From Chloroflexota bacterium (lineage in GTDB: Bacteria > Chloroflexota > Dehalococcoidia > Lucifugimonadales > UBA3495), in contig JACZUF010000015.1 of NCBI GenBank assembly GCA_022573285.1, forward strand, positions 1 to 62,255: a stretch of DNA of 62,255 bases. The letters are read 5' to 3'. Position numbers and translations under genes: made by a program. The first letter of the stretch is position 1. Every line of letters begins with the position of its first letter. The notes below the pieces were generated by a model, which was not told the DNA's origin, searched no databases, and saw only the letters and a list, made by a program, of their open reading frames with translations. This document shows positions 32,443-40,011 of this stretch, in pieces.

Positions 32443-33369
32443 CTATTTCAGCTTGGGCACGACTTCATTCCAGATGCGGTCGATCTGCCCGGTGTCGGGC
32501 CAGGTGGGCCCCAGGATGATGGTCTTGGCTCCGGCGTCGATGTACCGCTGGATGACCTCCGCGCATTGATCGCCGCTGCCGTAAGCGCAGTTGTTCTCCA
32601 CGTCGTACTGGGGGCCGTAGTAGGCGTGGGTGAAGTTTTCCAGCTCCGACTTGGCCCGATCCCGGTTGTCGTCCACGTAGCAGTACATCAGCTTTCCCGA
32701 GTCCAAGGCCGCCGGGTCCCTGCCCGCCGCCCGGGCGTAACCCTTCACCTTCTCCCAAGCCTGCTCGAAGGTCTCGGCGTTGCCGCCGCCGCCCGCCACC
32801 CAGCCGTCGGCCAGTTCACCGGCCCGCTGAAAAACACCCTCGGCGGACCCGCCGAGGATCACCGGAATTCCCGGCTTCTGCACCGGCTTGGGGTCCACGT
32901 TCACATTGTCCATGTTGAAGTAGCGTCCGTGGTGGGTGACGCCGCTTTCGGTCCACAGCCGGCGCATCACCTCCAGGCCCTCGGTGAACCGCCCCACCCG
33001 GCGTTTCACGTCCACCCCCATGGGCTCGTATTCGTTGTCCCGGCCGCCCAGGGAGATGCCCAGGGTCACCCGCCCGCCGGAAAGATAGTCGATGGTGGAG
33101 ATCGTTTTGGCCACCAAGGCGGGGTTCCGCATGACGAATAGCAGCACCGATGTGCCCAGCCGGATGCGGTCGGTCACCGCTGCGGCGCAGGCCAGGATCG
33201 TCATGGGGTCGATGATGTTGATGTTGTGGAATATGCGGTCAATGACCCACAGCGAGTCGTAGCCCAACTCGTCGGCCCGCCGGAAGAATCCGTTGAATTC
33301 GGCCATGGCCGGCGGTGTGCCGCTGAACCCGGCGGGCACGAGAATTCCTATTTTTGCATTGGAAGCCAT
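32443..33369 (-). CDS. LLM-class (luciferase-like) F420-type oxidoreductase
   Basis: The 308 residues have the luciferase-like barrel: IGILVPAGFSG, LGYDSLWVIDRIFH, TDRIRLGTSVL, and LSGGRVTLGISLGGRDNEYEPMGVD. The motif HHGRYFNMDNVNVDPKPVQKPGIPVILGGS is typical of F420-dependent members (shown as its recognisable pieces GRYFNM and KPGIPVILGGS). GAGGAGG precedes the ATG. It is the last gene of a minus-strand set with CaiB, MmgE/PrpD and ACAD genes. It probably oxidises or cleaves a small organic substrate, with F420 or FMN as cofactor. Confidence 0.9.
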   Translation of the reverse strand: MASNAKIGILVPAGFSGTPPAMAEFNGFFRRADELGYDSLWVIDRIFHNINIIDPMTILACAAAVTDRIRLGTSVLLFVMRNPALVAKTISTIDYLSGGRVTLGISLGGRDNEYEPMGVDVKRRVGRFTEGLEVMRRLWTESGVTHHGRYFNMDNVNVDPKPVQKPGIPVILGGSAEGVFQRAGELADGWVAGGGGNAETFEQAWEKVKGYARAAGRDPAALDSGKLMYCYVDDNRDRAKSELENFTHAYYGPQYDVENNCAYGSGDQCAEVIQRYIDAGAKTIILGPTWPDTGQIDRIWNEVVPKLK

Positions 33370-33386
33370 AAAAACCCCTCCTCAAA

Positions 33387-33420
33387 TTAGCTGATAACTG
33401 ACTGCGGAAAGCTGATGGCT
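33387..33420. repeat. TAGCTGATAACTGACT-type dispersed repeat
   Basis: TTAGCTGATAACTGACT followed by GCTGATGGCT, related to repeats at 29788 and 34632. It occupies the spacer between the CaiB and LLM genes. Confidence 0.4.
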
Positions 33421-33422
33421 TG

Positions 33423-34634
33423 TCAGACCGCTCCCATTTGGCGCAGGGCTTCAACCTCGCCTTCACGGTACCCCAAAAGCCCGGTCAAGACGCCGAATGT
33501 ATCTAGGCCCAACGTCGGCGGCGGGTTGAACACCTCGGGCGCGCCGGTCTTGATCGGGTTGCCGGCGGTCTTGTACCGGCCGGCGGTTGGGTGGTCCACC
33601 TCGACCACCATGTTGCGCAGCTGCACCTGAGGGTCGGCCAAGGCCTCGGCGATGTCGTTAACCGGCCCGCCGGGCACGTCCCATTTCTCCAACAGTTCGA
33701 TCCATTCCTCCCTGGACTTGGTGCCGAAGCCGCGGCTCAGGGCGTCGTCCAGCGCCTCCCGGTTGGCCATCCGGTCCGCTTGGGTCTGGAAACGCGGGTC
33801 GTTGTCCATACCCTTCAGTTCATCTACCTCGCCGGCCATCATCCGCAGGGTCTTCATGGCAAACTCTTGGCTGGCGCAGTGGATCTGAAGGTAGGCGCCA
33901 TCGATGGTCAGGTAGGCGCCCACGGGCAGGTTGGACGGATGGCTGGAGCCGATGGGCTTGGGCACCTCGCCGGACACCAGATAGAACTGCCCCAGGTGGC
34001 CCTGCAATGCTATTTGCACGTCCAGAAGGCTGATGTCCAGGCGGCGGCCCTCACCCGTTATATTGCGGCCGTACAAGGCGGAAGCGATGCTCAGCGCCGC
34101 CACGTAGCCGCCCACCAAGTCGCCCACTGGGAATCCCATGAATACCGGCGGCTGGCCCTCGTGGCCCGTCACGCTCATGCCCCCGCCCATTGCCTGTACG
34201 ATGCCGTCGAATCCGGGCCGCTCGCGGTAGGGACCCTCCTGTCCGAAGGCGGACAGGGAGCAGGCGATGATCGTGGGGTTGATTTTCTTGAGCGACGCGT
34301 AGTCCAGACCCAGGCGGTCCAACACCGAAGGACGGAAGGCGTCGAATACCACGTCGGAGACCGCCACCAGCCGTTGGAATACTTCTTGTCCTTGGTCTTG
34401 CCGCAGGTCGATGGTGACGCTCTGTTTGTTGCGGTTGAAGTTGAGGTAATAGGCGCTTTCGCCGCCGAGAAAATGGGGGCCGATCCGGCGGGACATATCA
34501 CCCACGCCGGGCTGCTCCACCTTGATCACCTCGGCGCCCATGTCCGCCAGGGTGCGGGCGCCGAAGGGCCCGGCGATGGCCTGGGCCATCTCCAGAACTC
34601 GGACGCCTTGGAGGGGTGGGGTTGCGTGAGCCAT
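33423..34634 (-). CDS. CaiB/BaiF-family CoA transferase
   Basis: This 403-residue class III CoA transferase starts with LQGVRVLEMAQAIAGPFGARTLADMGAEVIKVE (family opening, here from residue 8). It has the DAFRPSVLDRLGLDY stretch and GFPVGDLVGGYVAAL. Asp in VGDL is the candidate catalytic Asp that forms the acyl-anhydride. These enzymes move CoA between carboxylates. The 53-58-base gaps to both neighbours imply one operon. The start codon lies inside a short dispersed repeat and has no good ribosome site. Confidence 0.92.
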   Translation of the reverse strand: MAHATPPLQGVRVLEMAQAIAGPFGARTLADMGAEVIKVEQPGVGDMSRRIGPHFLGGESAYYLNFNRNKQSVTIDLRQDQGQEVFQRLVAVSDVVFDAFRPSVLDRLGLDYASLKKINPTIIACSLSAFGQEGPYRERPGFDGIVQAMGGGMSVTGHEGQPPVFMGFPVGDLVGGYVAALSIASALYGRNITGEGRRLDISLLDVQIALQGHLGQFYLVSGEVPKPIGSSHPSNLPVGAYLTIDGAYLQIHCASQEFAMKTLRMMAGEVDELKGMDNDPRFQTQADRMANREALDDALSRGFGTKSREEWIELLEKWDVPGGPVNDIAEALADPQVQLRNMVVEVDHPTAGRYKTAGNPIKTGAPEVFNPPPTLGLDTFGVLTGLLGYREGEVEALRQMGAV

Positions 34635-34658
34635 CAGCTATCAGGGGTCAGCTATCGG
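34632..34658. repeat. CAGCTATCAGGGGTCAGC-type dispersed repeat
   Basis: CATCAGCTATCAGGGGTCAG overlaps the CaiB start codon and is related to the repeats at 29788 and 33387. Confidence 0.4.
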
Positions 34659-34692
34659 CGTGGGTCAATCGCTGAAAGCCGCCCTCCCTGAT

Positions 34693-36090
34693 TTACTCCG
34701 TGCTTAGCAGCGACGCCAGTTGGCGAACGTCGTCCATCTGGTCCAGGGAGTCTATGGCGGCGATGATTTCCTGCTGGCGTTGGCTGCCGATCACCGGCGC
34801 TGACAGCGTATTGAACTTCTCTCTCATCTCGTCCCAGGTCACCGGGTTCTCCGGGTCGCCCTTGGGGTAGGTCAGCTCGCTCCTGCACGTTCGGCCATCG
34901 GAGGTACGGACCTCGGCCCAAGTCGGAAAGTGGCGGGGGTAAAGGGCGTCCAATTCGGGGTCGGTCACGCACTGGACCCGGTCCATGATATGGCGCACTT
35001 CGGGCCGGTCAGGCACTCCGGGGGCGTATTCAGTTAGGGACGCCCTGCCGTAGGTCAGGGCCACGGCGGCGGCAAAGGGCATGCTGAACTGCATGTCCAC
35101 CACCGACGTGGGGTTGCGCTTGGCTTCTTCCGGAGAAGCAACCAGCCCCATTCCGGCGCTGAGCATGCCGATCTTAACCTCTTCGACCTCCATGGGCTGG
35201 ATGTTGTGGGTCTGCCTCAGGTCCAGCAGGCAGTCGATGGGCCCCTGGTTGTAGCGGCAGCAGGCGTGGGGTTTAACGCCGGTCCGGGTTATTTGGTATT
35301 CCTCGCCCAGGTCCTTCAGCACCAGGCTGGGGTCGGGGTCGCCGGAGTAGGCGGTGAGGAAACCGTCGCGGCCCTCCAGGATCGTGGTGGGGCCGGTGTA
35401 CCCCGCCCGGGCCAACAGCGCCGCCCAGATACCGCTATGGGAAGACCAACCAGGATGCAGCCGCTTTGTCCAGGCGCCCTGGGCCAGGTATTCCATGCTC
35501 CCCGCGGCCTGGCTGCCGGCGATCCCCAGGGCGTGGGTGTAGCTATCGCCCTGCAGTCCCAGCAGCCGCGCCGCCACCGCCGCCGCGCCGAAGGCCCCGC
35601 AGGTGCCGGTGGGGTGGAAGCCCCGGGCGTAATGCTCCTTGGGCTTCAGGGCCCGGCCCAGGCGCACGATAACGTCATATCCGGCGACCACGGCGGAGAT
35701 GAACTCTTTGCCGCTGACCGTGGTGATGTCGGCCATGGCCAAGGCTGTGGGATAGGCGACCACGCCGGGGTGGAGCGACGCTTCGTTATTTATGTCGTCC
35801 ATCTCGATGCTGTGGAAGGCGGTGCCGTTGGCCATGGCGGCGTACTCGGGCAACACCCGCTTGTCCGTGCCCACGATGGCCGACGGCCCGGAGCGGCCCA
35901 CGTCTTCCAGGGCTTGCACGACTGCCTTGGCCGAGTCGGTGGTGGAGCCGTTCAAGGTCACGCCGGCGAAATCCAGGCAAAGGTACTTGGCCCAGTCCAC
36001 CACGTCGGGTGACAGCTCCTCGTAGGTCACGTTGGCCGCGAACCCTGCCAGGGATTGGGTGATTCCGGACTCATTGTTGTTCCGTACCAT
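34693..36090 (-). CDS. MmgE/PrpD-family protein
   Basis: This 465-residue protein resembles 2-methylcitrate dehydratase and cis-aconitate decarboxylase: LCLDFAGVTLNGS, MANGTAFHSIEMDDINNEASLHPGVV and AARLLGLQGDSYTHALGIAGSQA. It then has KRLHPGWSSHSG and VKPHACCRYNQGPID. ATG 36090 is chosen because GAGGTG lies six bases upstream; GTG at 36099 has none. Family members remove water from or isomerise hydroxy acids. With CaiB and ACAD neighbours it suggests an acyl-CoA pathway, but the true substrate is not evident. Confidence 0.92.
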   Translation of the reverse strand: MVRNNNESGITQSLAGFAANVTYEELSPDVVDWAKYLCLDFAGVTLNGSTTDSAKAVVQALEDVGRSGPSAIVGTDKRVLPEYAAMANGTAFHSIEMDDINNEASLHPGVVAYPTALAMADITTVSGKEFISAVVAGYDVIVRLGRALKPKEHYARGFHPTGTCGAFGAAAVAARLLGLQGDSYTHALGIAGSQAAGSMEYLAQGAWTKRLHPGWSSHSGIWAALLARAGYTGPTTILEGRDGFLTAYSGDPDPSLVLKDLGEEYQITRTGVKPHACCRYNQGPIDCLLDLRQTHNIQPMEVEEVKIGMLSAGMGLVASPEEAKRNPTSVVDMQFSMPFAAAVALTYGRASLTEYAPGVPDRPEVRHIMDRVQCVTDPELDALYPRHFPTWAEVRTSDGRTCRSELTYPKGDPENPVTWDEMREKFNTLSAPVIGSQRQQEIIAAIDSLDQMDDVRQLASLLSTE

Positions 36091-36124
36091 GGGTTCCACC
36101 TCTGTCGTCGTTAAATCTTTGATT

Positions 36125-37303
36125 CTACAAGCCCGATTCGTACAGGAAGTCGCCCGAGGGGAAGTTTTTCAGCAGCTGCCGGGCGATGACTATCCTTTGG
36201 ATTTCGTTGGTGCCCTCGCCGATCATCATCAACGGCGCGTCGCGGAAGTGACGCTCGACGGTTAGGTCCTGGGTGTAGCCATAGCCGCCGTGGATGCGCA
36301 TGGCGTCGATTGTCACCTGCATGCACATCTCGCTGGCGAAGAGTTTGGCCATGCCCGCTTCCATGTCAGCCCGTTCGCCCCGGTCCTTTTTCTCCGCTGC
36401 GTGAAGGACCATCAGGTGTGCGGCTTGGATCTGGGTGGCCATGTTGGCCAGCATGATTTGAATGCTCTGGTGTTCGCCGATGGGCTTGCCGAAGGTCTTC
36501 CGGTGCTGAGCGTATTTGGCCGCCTCTTCCAGGGCGGCCCGGGCCACGCCCAGACAGCGGGCGGCCACGTTGATCCGGCCCAACTCCAGCCCGCTCATTA
36601 TCTGGTAGAACCCCTGGCCTTCCTGGCCGCCGACCAAGTTGCCGCCCGGCACCCGGTAGTCCTCGAAGGAAAGCTCGCAGGTGTCCACTCCTTTGTACCC
36701 CAGCTTGGGTATGTCGCGGACCACGTTGAAGCCGGGCCCTTTTTCGGCGATGAAGATGCTGATGCCGCGGCGGGGCGGGTCGGCATTGATGTCGGTCTTC
36801 GTCACCAGGGCGAAGGTGTTGCCGTGCCGGCCGTTGGTGATCAGGCTCTTGGTCCCGTTCACCACGTAGTCGTCGCCGTCGCGCACCGCCCGGGTCTCGA
36901 TGGCCTGGACGTCGCTGCCCGTGTTGGGCTCGGTGATGCAGATGCCGCCCCGTTTCTCGCCGGTGGCCATCTTCGGCAGGTAGGTCTCTTTCTGCTCCTC
37001 AGTGCCGTGGTTGGCGACCATGTAGGCCATGATCAGATGGGAGTTCAGGATGCCGGTCAGGCTCATCCACCCCCGGCAGATTTCCTCGATGATCAGAGCG
37101 TAGGTGGTGACGTCCAACGCCAGGCCGCCGTACTCTTCGGGGATGATGGCGCCGAACAGGCCCAACTCCTTCATACGCTCGACGAGCTCGAAGGGGTATT
37201 CGTCGTCGTGTTCCATCTGCTTGGCGACGGGGTTGACCTCCCGGCGCACAAATTCGCGGATGGTGTTGACGATGCCTCGCTGGGTTTCGGACAGTGGGGC
37301 CAA
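36125..37303 (-). CDS. Acyl-CoA dehydrogenase
   Basis: The 392 residues show the canonical fold with CITEPNTGSDVQ and TNGRHGNTFALV. The C-terminal motif is IHGGYGYTQDLTVERHFRDA, followed by MIGEGTNEIQR, whose Glu is the catalytic base. It ends ARQLLKNFPSGDFLYES. It uses FAD to introduce an alpha-beta double bond and passes electrons to ETF. TTG start, seven bases after GAGAGG. It is the first gene of the ACAD-MmgE-CaiB-LLM unit, whose promoter is at 37332-37360. Confidence 0.95.
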   Translation of the reverse strand: MAPLSETQRGIVNTIREFVRREVNPVAKQMEHDDEYPFELVERMKELGLFGAIIPEEYGGLALDVTTYALIIEEICRGWMSLTGILNSHLIMAYMVANHGTEEQKETYLPKMATGEKRGGICITEPNTGSDVQAIETRAVRDGDDYVVNGTKSLITNGRHGNTFALVTKTDINADPPRRGISIFIAEKGPGFNVVRDIPKLGYKGVDTCELSFEDYRVPGGNLVGGQEGQGFYQIMSGLELGRINVAARCLGVARAALEEAAKYAQHRKTFGKPIGEHQSIQIMLANMATQIQAAHLMVLHAAEKKDRGERADMEAGMAKLFASEMCMQVTIDAMRIHGGYGYTQDLTVERHFRDAPLMMIGEGTNEIQRIVIARQLLKNFPSGDFLYESGL

Positions 37304-37331
37304 AGCAGTGCCTCTCGCCTAGGATTAAGGC

Positions 37332-37360
37332 ATTTTAACACGGGTTAAGTGGGCGGTCAG
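37332..37360 (-). promoter_or_regulatory. Promoter of the ACAD-MmgE-CaiB-LLM operon
   Basis: On the minus strand, CTGACC (37360-37355), 17 bases, TAAAAT (37337-37332). It lies 29 bases before the TTG start and is back-to-back with the plus-strand promoter at 37378-37406. Confidence 0.6.
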
Positions 37361-37377
37361 GCGCCATCTGCGCCCGA

Positions 37378-37406
37378 TTGACACCCCATAGGCGGCGCAC
37401 TACACT
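37378..37406 (+). promoter_or_regulatory. Promoter of the ferritin-like/LLM/MBL unit
   Basis: TTGACA (37378-37383), 17 bases, TACACT (37401-37406). These are the same hexamers and spacing as the glyA promoter. Only 17 bases separate it from the divergent promoter, so the two may compete or share a regulator. Confidence 0.8.
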
Positions 37407-37455
37407 CCTGGCAACTTCCCAGCTAAAAACCATCCATCATAGGAGCAGTGCAGAT

Positions 37456-37914
37456 ATGACCTCCAAACCCCAGTATGTCAAACTTCTGAACGACATCCGC
37501 CTCCAAGAGAACCGGGCCGGGGTGTACCTGGAAGCGTGGGCCAACAAAACAGCCAACAAAGACCTGAAAGAGTGCCTGTCATTCGTGGCGGCGCGGGAAT
37601 ACAGCCACGGAGACATCTTCGACCGCCGGGTCAAGGAATTGGGTTTTGCGACGGAAGAGGTCGAGGACCCTGAATTTGACGAGAAGGTCCGTGTCGTCAC
37701 TTCGGATATATCCGACGCCGAGAAGATTGCCTGGCTCAAGGAATCGCGGCTCAGGCAGCCCACCCCCAGCGTGCGGGAACGGTATGAGGCCGCCATGGAA
37801 GACGACTCGGTGGACCCTCTGACCCGGTCGCTGCTACGGTGGTTCACCGATGTCGAGAACGACTCGGTGGAACAGATGGGCAAGGTCTACGCTCAAATCG
37901 AGAACGCGGGTTAG
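37456..37914 (+). CDS. Ferritin-like/rubrerythrin-like domain protein
   Basis: The 152-residue all-helical protein has two Glu-rich helices with ExxA...Y spacing (QENRAGVYLEAWAN) and a later AAREYSHGDIFDR carrying ExxH. This is a pattern of ferritin-like diiron proteins. No rubredoxin module follows. ATG 37456 is chosen because AGGAG lies upstream and the promoter at 37378 fits. It precedes an LLM oxidoreductase by five bases, so it may serve that pathway or respond to oxidative stress. Metal binding is inferred. Confidence 0.78.
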   Translation: MTSKPQYVKLLNDIRLQENRAGVYLEAWANKTANKDLKECLSFVAAREYSHGDIFDRRVKELGFATEEVEDPEFDEKVRVVTSDISDAEKIAWLKESRLRQPTPSVRERYEAAMEDDSVDPLTRSLLRWFTDVENDSVEQMGKVYAQIENAG

Positions 37915-37919
37915 CAGCC

Positions 37920-39029
37920 ATGAAATTCGGCGCCTTTTTCGTGGGGCAGCGTCCCCAATTGCACGAGCAATACGACGACGAGCACAAGGCCAACCCAAAC
38001 CCGGTTAGCCGCACCGACGTGGAAGTCTACGAGGACATCCTCAAGGGGGCGGAACTGGCCGAGGAACTGGGCTACGACTCGGTCTGGATCGCGGAGCATG
38101 CCTTCAGCGAGCATAGCATCATCAGCTCGCCCCACAGCCTGCTGGCCGCCATCGCCGCCCGCACCAAACGGGTCAAGATCGGCGTGGCCTGCACCATAGT
38201 GCCCTGGCACGCCCCCATTCGTATGGCCCAGGATTTAGCCACCATCGATATCATCAGTGGCGGCCGGCTCGTGGTGGGCGCCGGCCGGGGCTATCAGAAA
38301 CGGGAGTTCGATATCTATGGGATAGACATCGCCGAGTCCCGGGAGCGGTTCGTCGAGGGCATGGATATCGCGATCAAGGCCTGGACCGAGGAGCGTTTCG
38401 CCTACGAAGGGAAGTTCTTCTCCTTCCCCGAGGTCATGGTCATCCCCAAGCCGGTTCAGAAACCCCACCCTCCAATCATGATGGCCGTCACCCACAGTCC
38501 CGAGTCCGTGGAGATCGCGGTATCCAACCGCTGGGGGCTGTTCACCGTGGGCAGCAGCTTCTTCCCCGCCTCGCCCGATTCGGACCAGAACCTGATCAAG
38601 CTCTATCGCCGGCGCATGATCGAAGAGGGTGTGGCCCCGGAGGACATCGAGATCGCTGCCGTGCGCAACGTCTACGTATCGCCCACGGACCAAGAAGCCA
38701 TCGATCTGCTGACGCCCCGTTTGGAATGGGCTGGGGATATGGGGAAATTTCTTCGCAGGCCGGTCTCAGAGATGGCGGCTGTTGGGTTGCGGGGTTATGA
38801 GAACTACGTCCGCGACCCCTTCATCGAGCCTGACCTGTTGGCCGAGCGCGGGAAAGAGGGGATGGCGGCCATCGGCAGCCCGAAAAAGGTTACCGCCGCC
38901 ATCAGGGAACTGGAAGACAGCCACGTCACCAACTTCATAAGCTATCTGGACGCCGGCGGTCTGGACTACGGCCAGGTGTCCAGTTCGATGCGGCTGTTCG
39001 CCGAAAAGGTGATTCCCAACTTCCGCTAG
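37920..39029 (+). CDS. LLM-class flavin/F420-dependent oxidoreductase
   Basis: The 369-residue barrel protein begins KFGAFFVGQRPQL and has LGYDSVWIAEHAFSEHSI and RVKIGVACTIVPWHAPIRMAQD. ISGGRLVVGAGRGYQKREFDIYG follows (recognisable core GRLVVGAGRGY). The C-terminal part resembles bacterial luciferase-family monooxygenases rather than the shorter F420 enzyme at 32443. Start ATG 37920, just after the ferritin-like stop. It shares the divergent control region with the ACAD operon. The substrate is unknown. Confidence 0.9.
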   Translation: MKFGAFFVGQRPQLHEQYDDEHKANPNPVSRTDVEVYEDILKGAELAEELGYDSVWIAEHAFSEHSIISSPHSLLAAIAARTKRVKIGVACTIVPWHAPIRMAQDLATIDIISGGRLVVGAGRGYQKREFDIYGIDIAESRERFVEGMDIAIKAWTEERFAYEGKFFSFPEVMVIPKPVQKPHPPIMMAVTHSPESVEIAVSNRWGLFTVGSSFFPASPDSDQNLIKLYRRRMIEEGVAPEDIEIAAVRNVYVSPTDQEAIDLLTPRLEWAGDMGKFLRRPVSEMAAVGLRGYENYVRDPFIEPDLLAERGKEGMAAIGSPKKVTAAIRELEDSHVTNFISYLDAGGLDYGQVSSSMRLFAEKVIPNFR

Positions 39030-39120
39030 TTTTCACCGGTAGTTTTCAATCGAAAAGCACCGAGCCCTCAATATCATCGACCCGGCCGCCCGTTGGGACG
39101 CCGGAAAGGAAAAACTGATC

Positions 39121-39882
39121 ATGGCGACACTGGACGTGCTGACCTACGGCTTCGCCCTAACCACCGACCAGGGTTCCTTCGGCTACTCCACCAACTCCCT
39201 GCTCCGGGTGGGGAGCCACAACATCCTCATCGACACCGGGCCGTCGTCGCGCCGCCCGTTCCTGGTCAAGGCCCTCAAGGCCAAGGGTCTCGAAACCGAC
39301 GACATCGACATCGTCATCCTGACCCACATGCACTGGGACCACTGCCAGAACACCGACCTGTTCACCAATGCCAGGGTGCTGGTCAACCCCACGGAGATCG
39401 ACTACGCCCGCAACCCCAACAAGTGGGACCTGGCGGTGGCCGCCGGAATGGCCGACATGATGCGGAACATGAAGGTCGATACGGTCTCGGAGGGCGACAA
39501 GATAGTGGACGGTGTTTCCATCATCGAGACTCCGGGTCACACCAAGGGCCATATGAGCATCCTGGCCGAGATCAACGGCGAAAATGTTCTGTTGGCCGGA
39601 GACGCCATGCCCGAGAGCGGCACCGTGGCCCGCGGCCTGCCCTACAACATCTTCTGGGACGTGGAAGATGCCCAGGAGAGCGTCGAAAAAATGGTGGCGG
39701 CCTCCAACGTGTTCTATCCGGGACACGACCGGCCCTTCCGGGTCGAGGGCGACCAGATCAACTACCTTGAGGGTCCGGAGAACATCCACGTCATGGACAG
39801 CACCGAGGGAGGCGGGACCGCCTCATTGACCTTCACGGTTTCGGCGTCCCGCACCGTGAACGTGGACATCGTTCAGAAGTAG
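39121..39882 (+). CDS. MBL-fold metallohydrolase
   Basis: The 253-residue metallo-beta-lactamase-fold protein has LIDTGPSSRRP and the zinc motif LTHMHWDHCQN (HxHxDH). Later ligands are in ETPGHTKGHMSILAE and LLAGDAMPESG, with YPGHDRPF near the end. The layout resembles N-acyl-homoserine-lactonase-like members, but those are a broad group. ATG start follows AAGGAAAA. It ends the LLM unit and is closed by a strong terminator at 39903. Likely substrate: a lactone or thioester; this is inference. Confidence 0.9.
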   Translation: MATLDVLTYGFALTTDQGSFGYSTNSLLRVGSHNILIDTGPSSRRPFLVKALKAKGLETDDIDIVILTHMHWDHCQNTDLFTNARVLVNPTEIDYARNPNKWDLAVAAGMADMMRNMKVDTVSEGDKIVDGVSIIETPGHTKGHMSILAEINGENVLLAGDAMPESGTVARGLPYNIFWDVEDAQESVEKMVAASNVFYPGHDRPFRVEGDQINYLEGPENIHVMDSTEGGGTASLTFTVSASRTVNVDIVQK

Positions 39883-39902
39883 CGTCTTCTGAGTAAGAGT
39901 TT

Positions 39903-39944
39903 AACAGCCCAGGGATTGTGCAATGACCCTGGGCTGTTGTTTGT
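39903..39944 (+). terminator. Terminator after the MBL gene
   Basis: AACAGCCCAGGG (39903-39914) and CCCTGGGCTGTT (39927-39938) form a perfect 12-pair stem with a 12-base loop, followed by GTTTGT. A strong intrinsic terminator. Confidence 0.8.
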
Positions 39945-40011
39945 GATGCAAAACCATGGTCCACAACCCTGAATAATTCGCCGGGAATGACCGGCCTGCA
40001 GGAAGGTGTAA

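Noticed and set aside
36290..37348. A 352-residue plus-strand frame opposite the ACAD gene
   Set aside because: Low complexity, no domain, and it runs through the ACAD promoter.
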